This document shows, in pieces, positions 56,883-64,000 of a DNA stretch of 64,000 bases. The notes beneath the pieces were generated by a model. It searched no databases, had not been told where the DNA came from, and was given only the letters and a program-made list of their open reading frames with translations. The translations under genes were made by a program, and so were the position numbers. Source of the stretch: an uncultured Pelagibacteraceae bacterium (GTDB taxonomy: Bacteria > Pseudomonadota > Alphaproteobacteria > Pelagibacterales > Pelagibacteraceae); NCBI GenBank assembly GCA_902616245.1, contig CACMSB010000005.1, positions 1 to 64,000 of the forward strand, read 5' to 3'. Position 1 is the first letter of the stretch, and the number at the start of each line of letters is the position of its first letter.

Positions 56883-58660
56883 ACAAATATAGAACACATA
56901 CCTGTGGAGAGCTAACTTTAAATAACAAAGATCAAATAATAAAGTTATCAGGCTGGATAAATAAAAAAAGAGATCATGGAAATCTTTTATTTTTAGATTT
57001 AAGGGACCACTATGGACTAACTCAATGTGTAATTGACGAAGGTAAAAAAATTTTTAAAAAAATAGAAAAACTTCCATTAGAAACTGTTCTACAAGTCGAA
57101 GGTAAAGTTTTAGCGAGAGAAAAAGATACAATAAATAAAAATTTAAAGACAGGAGAAATTGAGGTTGGAATTGAAAAATTTAGAATACTTGCAAAAACCA
57201 AAGAATTACCATTACCTATATTTTCAGATCAAGAATACTCTGAAGAAATTAGGCTAAAATATAGATTTTTAGATTTAAGGAGAAATAAAATTCATAGTAA
57301 TATTATTTTAAGATCTAAAATTATTTCATTTATTAGATCTGAAATGCAAAAATATGGTTTTCTAGAATATCAAACACCTATATTAACTTCATCTAGCCCA
57401 GAAGGTGCTAGAGATTTTTTAGTACCAAGTAGACTAAATCCAGGTAAATTTTATGCTTTACCTCAAGCGCCACAACAATTTAAACAATTAATCATGGTAT
57501 CCGGATTTGACAAATATTTTCAAATAGCGCCGTGTTTTAGAGATGAGGACGCAAGAGCCGATAGAAGTCCAGGAGAATTTTATCAACTTGACTTGGAAAT
57601 GTCTTTTGTGGAACAAGAAGATGTATTTAAAATAATTGAAGAGTTATTTGTTAATTTATTCAAAAAATTTTCCTCTAAGAAGTTACTTCATGAAAAATTT
57701 CCCAAAATTTCTTTTAATGAAGCTATGTTGAAATATGGTTCTGACAAACCAGATTTGAGAAATCCTTTGGAGATAGCAGATATTACTGAAATTTTTAAAA
57801 GAGATGATGTTAATTTTGAAATATTTAAGAAATTAGTAAACAACGGATCGATAGTGAGAGGAATTGTTACAAAAAATACATCTGAAAAACCAAGAAGTTT
57901 TTTCGATGGAATTGACAAATGGGCAAAAGATCAGGGATCGTCAGGTCTTGCATATTTTTCTATTGAAAACTCCGACAAAATGAGAGCAAAAGGACCTGTG
58001 GGAAAATTTTTCTCAGAGCAGTCCCTTAAAGAGATAATGACAAAAATGAATGCTGAAGTAGGTGATACGATATTTATGTCTTGTGGAAATAAACCTGAAG
58101 TTGAGAAATTATTAAGTAACGCAAGAAATAAAATAGCAAATGAATTAAATTTAATTGACGAAAATGTTTTTTCATTTTGTTGGGTAGTTGACTATCCAAT
58201 GTTTGAAATAGATGAAAATACTAAAAAGATCAAATTTAGTCACAACCCTTTTTCTATGCCGCAAGGTGATACTGATAATTTAGATCTCTCAGAACCTTTG
58301 AAACTAAAAGCTTTTCAATATGATATTGTCTGCAACGGCATTGAATTGTCTTCTGGAGCAATTAGAAACCATAAACCTGATTTAATGTATAAATTATTTG
58401 AAATTGCAGGATACTCAAAAGAAATAGTGAATGAGAAATTTAGTGGTATGATTAATGCTTTAAGTTATGGAGCACCACCCCACGGTGGTATTGCGCCTGG
58501 AATAGATAGAATCGTAATGTTATTAGCAGAAGAAAAAAATATTAGAGAGGTAACGATGTTTCCAATGAATCAAAATGCCCAAGATTTAATGATGAATGCT
58601 CCATCTGAAGTAGATGATGATCAACTTAAAGAACTTAATCTTTCAAAAAGAAAAAAATAA
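56879..58660 (+). CDS. aspS: Aspartyl-tRNA synthetase
   Basis: RTHTCGELTLNNKDQIIKLSGWINKKRDHGNLLFLDLRDHYG; class II motifs; GAPPHGGIAPGIDRIVMLL. Confidence 0.97.
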   Translation: MNKYRTHTCGELTLNNKDQIIKLSGWINKKRDHGNLLFLDLRDHYGLTQCVIDEGKKIFKKIEKLPLETVLQVEGKVLAREKDTINKNLKTGEIEVGIEKFRILAKTKELPLPIFSDQEYSEEIRLKYRFLDLRRNKIHSNIILRSKIISFIRSEMQKYGFLEYQTPILTSSSPEGARDFLVPSRLNPGKFYALPQAPQQFKQLIMVSGFDKYFQIAPCFRDEDARADRSPGEFYQLDLEMSFVEQEDVFKIIEELFVNLFKKFSSKKLLHEKFPKISFNEAMLKYGSDKPDLRNPLEIADITEIFKRDDVNFEIFKKLVNNGSIVRGIVTKNTSEKPRSFFDGIDKWAKDQGSSGLAYFSIENSDKMRAKGPVGKFFSEQSLKEIMTKMNAEVGDTIFMSCGNKPEVEKLLSNARNKIANELNLIDENVFSFCWVVDYPMFEIDENTKKIKFSHNPFSMPQGDTDNLDLSEPLKLKAFQYDIVCNGIELSSGAIRNHKPDLMYKLFEIAGYSKEIVNEKFSGMINALSYGAPPHGGIAPGIDRIVMLLAEEKNIREVTMFPMNQNAQDLMMNAPSEVDDDQLKELNLSKRKK

Positions 58661-59482
58661 TTATTTTTTCCCTTTAAGGTTAATTCTTATGTCTGATAAA
58701 TCTACTAGTTTTTTTTTATAATCGTTTCTAACAAATCCTTTGCTCGTAATATCTTTTACAAGTTTAATTAATTGATTTTGATCTTCGGTATCTTGATTAT
58801 CATTTATGTCAGAATTACCAGTTATAGATGGGGTATGAGCCAAATCTTCTCTATTTAAATAGGAAATCGCTAGCTCTCTAAAAATATAATCTAATATTGA
58901 ACTTGCACTCATTATTCGATCATTTCCGTAAACTTTACCAGAAGGTTCAAATTTTGTATCTAAATATGCATTTACAAATTCATCAAGTGGAACTCCATAT
59001 TGAAGACCTAATGATATTGCTATTGCAAAATTATTCATAAGAGCTTTTACTAACTCACCTTCTTTGCTGGTATCAATGAAAATTTCTCCTATTTTACCAT
59101 CTTCATATTCACCAGTATGTAAATATACTTTGTGATCACCTATTGAAGCTTTTTGGATATAACCTTTTCTTCTATCAGGCATACTAAATCTTTTACCTAT
59201 ATTGTCAGTTATATTTTTTTTGAAATTTTCATCGATTGGTTTAGATTTATTACTACTTTTAATATCTTGATCATTAATAGGTTGTGAAACAATTTCTACT
59301 TTACTACTTTTGGTATCTTGAAGGTTTTTTGTTTTTCTATTATCTAGTTTGACATCGATAATTTCAAATTTTCCATCGTCATTTTTCTCTAAATTGTTAA
59401 GATTTTCCTCAGTTATATCATCTAAATAATGAGATACTTTAAAGCTACATGTGTAATATGTTTCAACTAAATATTTTGCCAT
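58661..59482 (-). CDS. Orphan class II ribonucleotide reductase C-terminal-domain (NrdJb-like) protein
   Basis: [90 protein letters not shown] is the NrdJ C-terminal signature; no catalytic NrdJ barrel in the window. Confidence 0.8.
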   Translation of the reverse strand: MAKYLVETYYTCSFKVSHYLDDITEENLNNLEKNDDGKFEIIDVKLDNRKTKNLQDTKSSKVEIVSQPINDQDIKSSNKSKPIDENFKKNITDNIGKRFSMPDRRKGYIQKASIGDHKVYLHTGEYEDGKIGEIFIDTSKEGELVKALMNNFAIAISLGLQYGVPLDEFVNAYLDTKFEPSGKVYGNDRIMSASSILDYIFRELAISYLNREDLAHTPSITGNSDINDNQDTEDQNQLIKLVKDITSKGFVRNDYKKKLVDLSDIRINLKGKK

Positions 59483-59590
59483 TGTAATCCTATTTGTAAA
59501 TTGAATCTTGGTAAGAATTATATATATACATTTTTTAATTATAGTCTAATTGTAAATTTACAATTATAAATTGAAAATAATTTTAAAAAA

Positions 59591-59947
59591 ATGATTAAAG
59601 AAATTTTTACCTGGTGGAACAAGCAAACATTTGGCACAAGGCTAAATACAATTTTATTTGGAAAACTAGTTGGAGAAGATAATTCAGGTAACAAATATTA
59701 TGAGAGCAAGTCAGGAAAAAGATGGGTTATTTACAACGGTGAAGTTGAGGCATCAAAAATACCAAGCGAATGGTATTCTTGGATACATCGTACGGGAAAT
59801 AAAATTGAGAACAGTCACGAATTAGACAAATATAGTTGGCAAAAAGAGCATATGCCAAATCAAACAGGAACAGAAAATTCCTATCATCCAAATAAAAACA
59901 AAAGTAAAAATGCTTCAAATAAAAAATACACTTCTTGGAAAAGCTAA
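59591..59947 (+). CDS. NADH:ubiquinone oxidoreductase accessory subunit NDUFA12-like (B17.2)
   Basis: FGTRLNTILFGKLVGEDNSGNKYYESKSGKRWVIYNGEVEASKIPSEWYSWIH. Confidence 0.92.
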   Translation: MIKEIFTWWNKQTFGTRLNTILFGKLVGEDNSGNKYYESKSGKRWVIYNGEVEASKIPSEWYSWIHRTGNKIENSHELDKYSWQKEHMPNQTGTENSYHPNKNKSKNASNKKYTSWKS

Positions 59948-60317
59948 AGTTTATATACTTGTTTTTTTTACTTATTATTTATTAATTATTGACTCTTTAA
60001 GTGAAAATCATCTTAAATCTGAAAATTTTGCAGTTTTAACAATATTAGACAAAGTAAATTCTCAAAGTGATTTAATTGAGATTGAAGTTGGAAGTGAATA
60101 TAAATTTAAAAACCTATCTATAAGAATATTAAAATGTAAAAATTCACAATTTGACGATGATCCAGAAGTAACAGCATACATGCAAGTAATGGATACAGTA
60201 AACAAAGATGAGAATAAAGTATTTATATTTAATGATTGGACATTTGCATCGTCCCCATCAATTAGACCTTTTGACCATCCAGTTTACGATATTTGGTTAA
60301 AAAAATGTTACTCTTAA
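59910..60317 (+). CDS. DUF2155 family protein
   Basis: AVLTILDKVNSQSDLIEIEVGSEYKFKNLSIRILKC...FNDWTFASSPSIRPFDHPVYDIWLKKC. Confidence 0.88.
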   Translation: MLQIKNTLLGKAKVYILVFFTYYLLIIDSLSENHLKSENFAVLTILDKVNSQSDLIEIEVGSEYKFKNLSIRILKCKNSQFDDDPEVTAYMQVMDTVNKDENKVFIFNDWTFASSPSIRPFDHPVYDIWLKKCYS

Positions 60318-61651
60318 AGTAATTTTTCTTTATCAAGCCAACTTACATTAAAATCTGATTCTAAAAATTTTTTGTGATTTAAAAGAATCTTATGCAGATC
60401 TATAGTTGTTTTTATACCATCAATAACAAATTCATCAAGGGATCTGCGCATTCTCTGAATTGCTTCAGTTCTATTCCTTCCATGACATATTACTTTACAA
60501 ATCATGCTATCATAATACGGAGTTACCTTGTATCCCTGAAATATTGCACCATCAACTCTAGTTCTAAAACCTGAAGGTTGATGACACATGGTAATTTTAC
60601 CTGGCGATGGTTGAAAATTTTTAGTCACATCTTCTGCGTTTATTCTACATTCTATCGCGTGACCTCTTGGCTTAATATCTTCCTGTTTTAAAGCAGTATT
60701 ACCATCATATGCTATCCAAATCTGTTCTTTTATTAAATCTATTCCTGTAACAACCTCAGTTACCGGATGCTCTACTTGTATTCTTGTATTCATTTCTAAA
60801 AAATAAAATTTTCCATCCTCAAAAATAAATTCTACTGTTCCAGCACCTTCATATCCAATTTGACTTACCATTTTTACTGTTCTTTCAAAGAGATCATTTC
60901 TTATTTCATCATTCAATAGAGGACTAGGTGTCTCTTCAATTAATTTTTGATGCCTTCTTTGAATAGAACAATCCCTTTCATGAAGATGTACAGTTCTATT
61001 CTTACCCGATAATATTTGAACTTCGATATGTCTTGGGTTTTGAAAAAATTTCTCAATATATACCTCGTCATTACCAAAAAATTTTTTTGCCTCAGTTTTT
61101 GCTGTCAAAAATAAGCTTTCAAACTCATCTTCTTTTGTAACAACTTTCATACCTTTTCCACCACCACCACCAGCAGCCTTTATCAAAACTGGATATCCAA
61201 TTTGTTTACATATTTTTTTTGCTTCATTAAAATCAGATACACCTCCATCAGATCCTTCAATAACAGGAAGACCATATTTTTTTGCAATTTTTTTTGCTTC
61301 AATTTTGTCACCCATCATTTTAATCAATGAAGACGATGGGCCAATAAACTTGATTTTGTTTTGTTCAAGAATTTTGGCAAATTCATAATTTTCAGATAAA
61401 AAGCCATATCCAGGATGAACAGCTTCAGAATTTGTTAATTCGATAGCAGACATGATAGCCGGAATATTTAAATAGCTATTTGCAGCTTGGTGTGGACCAA
61501 CACATATACTTTCATCGGCTAATCTTACATGCATACTGTTTCTATCAACATCCGAGTGAATGGCTACTGTTTGTATACCCCATTCTTTGCAAGCCCTAAT
61601 AACTCTAACAGCTATCTCACCTCTGTTTGCAACAAGAATTTTTTTAAACAT
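60314..61651 (-). CDS. accC: Acetyl-CoA carboxylase, biotin carboxylase subunit
   Basis: KILVANRGEIAVRVIRACKEWGI, AAGGGGGKGMKVV. Confidence 0.97.
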   Translation of the reverse strand: MFKKILVANRGEIAVRVIRACKEWGIQTVAIHSDVDRNSMHVRLADESICVGPHQAANSYLNIPAIMSAIELTNSEAVHPGYGFLSENYEFAKILEQNKIKFIGPSSSLIKMMGDKIEAKKIAKKYGLPVIEGSDGGVSDFNEAKKICKQIGYPVLIKAAGGGGGKGMKVVTKEDEFESLFLTAKTEAKKFFGNDEVYIEKFFQNPRHIEVQILSGKNRTVHLHERDCSIQRRHQKLIEETPSPLLNDEIRNDLFERTVKMVSQIGYEGAGTVEFIFEDGKFYFLEMNTRIQVEHPVTEVVTGIDLIKEQIWIAYDGNTALKQEDIKPRGHAIECRINAEDVTKNFQPSPGKITMCHQPSGFRTRVDGAIFQGYKVTPYYDSMICKVICHGRNRTEAIQRMRRSLDEFVIDGIKTTIDLHKILLNHKKFLESDFNVSWLDKEKLL

Positions 61652-61653
61652 TA

Positions 61654-62076
61654 CTAATCAATTATTGCTATGGTATGTCCGTATTCTACTGGCTGACCAT
61701 CTTCAACACATATTTTTTTTACTATCCCAGCGATTGGAGATGGAACATGATTCATTGTCTTCATGGCTTCAACAATCATTATTGTATCACCTTTATTAAT
61801 TTTTTTTCCAACCTCAACAAACTTTTTTCCACCTGGTTCAGGCGCCAAATAAGCCGTACCTATAATTGGAGAGGGAACTTCTGTCCCAGCAACTTTTTCT
61901 ACTTTAATATTTTCAGATTTAATCTCAGATTTTAATTCTCTCACTGCAGCTGTGCTTGCTCCGGATGATTTTGATACTTTGACTTTTAGATCTTTTTCTG
62001 TGTATTCTATCTCAGTGAGGTTAAATTCATTCAAATATTCTGTAAGCTCTTTAATTATATTTTTATTTATTTTCAT
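61654..62076 (-). CDS. accB: Biotin carboxyl carrier protein
   Basis: Biotinyl motif VEAMKTMNHVPSP. Confidence 0.97.
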   Translation of the reverse strand: MKINKNIIKELTEYLNEFNLTEIEYTEKDLKVKVSKSSGASTAAVRELKSEIKSENIKVEKVAGTEVPSPIIGTAYLAPEPGGKKFVEVGKKINKGDTIMIVEAMKTMNHVPSPIAGIVKKICVEDGQPVEYGHTIAIID

Positions 62077-62506
62077 TTAACATCTCATGCATAGAATTTA
62101 TGGCCAAAATATATCCATTTGTACCTAATCCACAAATAATTCCCGTGACTACTCCACTTATTAGAGATTTATGACGAAATTCCTCTCTTTTGTATATGTT
62201 TGATATATGAAGTTCAATTATTTTGCCTTTAAATACATCCAAAGCATCTCGTATAGCAACTGATGTATGAGTATATCCACCTGCATTAATTATAATTCCA
62301 TCAAAATTTTTTCTTGAACTTTGTATAATATCAACAATTTCTCCTTCAACATTGGATTGCTTGACTTCGAGTGTTAAATTTAATTCTTCGGATTTTTTTT
62401 TACAAATATCCACTAAGTATTTATAATCTTTGCTACCATATTGTGATTGTTCTCTCTCACCTATTAGATTAAGATTGGGACCATTTATGATTAATATTTT
62501 ATGCAC
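62063..62506 (-). CDS. aroQ: 3-dehydroquinate dehydratase type II (GTG start at 62506)
   Basis: VHKILIINGPNLNLIGEREQSQYG; supplied ORF to 62632 overlaps thiS and its first 42 aa do not fit AroQ. Confidence 0.93.
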   Translation of the reverse strand: MHKILIINGPNLNLIGEREQSQYGSKDYKYLVDICKKKSEELNLTLEVKQSNVEGEIVDIIQSSRKNFDGIIINAGGYTHTSVAIRDALDVFKGKIIELHISNIYKREEFRHKSLISGVVTGIICGLGTNGYILAINSMHEMLNENK

Positions 62507-62522
62507 GAAATCCTTATAATCT

Positions 62523-62741
62523 ATGAGTGTTAAAAATAAAATAAAAATAATTGTTAATGGTAAACAATTGCAAGTTATTCCTAAATTTTCACTAAAGAGT
62601 TTAATTGTAAAATTAAAAATGCCCTTAAACAAAATAGCTATAGAATTAAATAGAAAAATAATAGATAAAAAAAGAATTTCAAAAATTCAATTAAAAAATG
62701 GTGATAATATAGAAATAGTCCATTTTATTGGTGGTGGATAA
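62523..62741 (+). CDS. thiS: Sulfur carrier protein ThiS
   Basis: [10 protein letters not shown]..., C-terminal [10 protein letters not shown] diglycine. Confidence 0.92.
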   Translation: MSVKNKIKIIVNGKQLQVIPKFSLKSLIVKLKMPLNKIAIELNRKIIDKKRISKIQLKNGDNIEIVHFIGGG

Positions 62742-63514
62742 TGATTGACAAAAAATTTAAGATATCAGGTAAAACTTTCAAATCTCGTTTAATAGTAGGA
62801 ACAGGAAAGTATAAAAGTTTTAAGGAATGCGCGAAAGCTATAAAAATTTCAGGTGCAGAAATAGTGACTGTTGCTGTTAGGAGAGTAAATATATCAGATA
62901 AAAATAAAGCTCGACTTATGGATTATATTGATCCAAAAAAAATTACATATTTGCCAAATACAGCTGGATGTTTTAATGCAGAGGATGCAATTAGAACTTT
63001 AAGGCTAGCAAGAGAAATAGGTGGATGGAAACTAGTTAAGTTAGAAGTTTTAGGAGATAAAAAAAATCTTTTCCCAGAAATGATAGAAACTCTGAGATCA
63101 ACAGAGTTATTAACGAAGGAAGGATTTAAGGTAATGGTTTACTGCAATGATGATCCATTAATGGCAAAGAGGTTAGAAAATGCTGGAGCAGTTGCTATTA
63201 TGCCTCTTGCTGCCCCAATTGGATCTGGTCTGGGTATACAAAATAAAGTAAATATTAAAATTATTAGACAACAAACAAAATTACCTTTAATAATTGATGC
63301 TGGCATAGGACAAGCATCTGATGCAACAATTGCAATGGAATTAGGTTGTGATGGGGTTTTAATCAATACAGCTATAGCTAAAGCCAAAAATCCTATTCAA
63401 ATGGCGGAAGCCATGAAGCTGGCAGTTATTTCAGGAAGAAAATCTTATTTGTCAGGAAGAATCAATCCAAATTTATTTGGCTCTGCGTCGACTACTAATA
63501 AAGGCATTATTTAG
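62741..63514 (+). CDS. thiG: Thiazole synthase
   Basis: [67 protein letters not shown]. Confidence 0.97.
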   Translation: MIDKKFKISGKTFKSRLIVGTGKYKSFKECAKAIKISGAEIVTVAVRRVNISDKNKARLMDYIDPKKITYLPNTAGCFNAEDAIRTLRLAREIGGWKLVKLEVLGDKKNLFPEMIETLRSTELLTKEGFKVMVYCNDDPLMAKRLENAGAVAIMPLAAPIGSGLGIQNKVNIKIIRQQTKLPLIIDAGIGQASDATIAMELGCDGVLINTAIAKAKNPIQMAEAMKLAVISGRKSYLSGRINPNLFGSASTTNKGII

Positions 63515-64000
63515 TTTTCTTTTTATAGAATTTCTTCCTAAATTTTCTTTTTTTAAAACTTTGTCTACTCTTATTTTTAATAATTATATCATCTTTTTTA
63601 TTTTCAATTTGAATAACTTTTAGTTTCTCTACTTTTTCAATTTTATCTAAAACTTTTTTTGTCTTCGATTTAAATTCAATTATATAATCTTCTAAATTTA
63701 GATCATTATTTATTTTTAAATCAATTTTAGCTTTATGCTTTTTTTCAAAATATTTTACTACATCTTCGTAGTGATCATTTATATGTTTCTCTATTTTATC
63801 ATTTACAGTCAATTCAATTTTTTTTGCACTATGCTCTAAAGATTTAATCTCTATTAATTTAAGTATTTTTAAAACAAAGGTTTCATCTGTTAGTTTCATA
63901 TGCCATTTAACATTACTCTCTCGTAATCTTTGTCTGGACATTTCTAGTAATCCAAAATTGCTTATTCTACCAATTTGAATTCTTGCTCTATCATTTCTGC
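63507..64000 (-). CDS. rne: Ribonuclease E/G, C-terminal part (5' end runs off the window)
   Basis: Frame is open to the window edge: [33 protein letters not shown]...; [16 protein letters not shown] is the RNase E/G signature. Confidence 0.88.
   Translation of the reverse strand, partial: RNDRARIQIGRISNFGLLEMSRQRLRESNVKWHMKLTDETFVLKILKLIEIKSLEHSAKKIELTVNDKIEKHINDHYEDVVKYFEKKHKAKIDLKINNDLNLEDYIIEFKSKTKKVLDKIEKVEKLKVIQIENKKDDIIIKNKSRQSFKKRKFRKKFYKKKTK

Noticed and set aside
62507-62632. N-terminal extension of aroQ in the ORF track
   Set aside because: Overlaps thiS on the other strand; AroQ homology starts at the GTG at 62506.
1-64000. CRISPR arrays, IS elements, prophage, tRNA/rRNA genes
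   Set aside because: No regularly spaced repeats, transposase, integrase or phage structural genes, and no gap large enough with tRNA-like sequence was seen.

Overview
This is a low-GC, very densely packed bacterial chromosome segment. Gene content and style look like an alphaproteobacterium of the SAR11/Pelagibacter type (inferred from content; no database search was possible). I see about 65 protein-coding genes, no rRNA, tRNA, CRISPR array, IS element or prophage. Main blocks: TRAP transporter DctQM; pxpABC (5-oxoprolinase); tandem glycine riboswitch plus gcvTHP; a Cfa/DUF1365/FAD-oxidoreductase/TspO lipid-modification-like cluster; formate dehydrogenase; AGAT plus threonine aldolase; two tandem secreted polysaccharide-lyase-like genes; redox genes (msrA, msrB, sodB, gshA, gshB); purF/cvpA; dnaB-rplI-rpsR-rpsF; fabD-fabG-acpP-gmk; rsmA-pdxA-surA-lptD-lptG-lptF; pepA, ndk, purNM, hda-like, aspS; an orphan NrdJ C-terminal-domain protein; NDUFA12, accBC, aroQ, thiSG; and a 5'-truncated RNase E/G. 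I found no clear new defence or mobile system. The most useful leads are: (1) a perfect 12-bp complement between the glycine riboswitch inter-aptamer linker and the gcvT start codon; (2) an orphan NrdJ C-terminal-domain gene; (3) an RNase E/G without the usual CPxC Zn-link; (4) fabF, mltG and yicC missing between acpP and gmk; (5) all nine convergent gene pairs overlapping or touching, with no terminator space; (6) a lipid-modification cluster directly behind the riboswitch-controlled gcv operon; and (7) vestigial signal-peptide starts around the polysaccharide lyases, plus an unlisted 56-aa membrane ORF.
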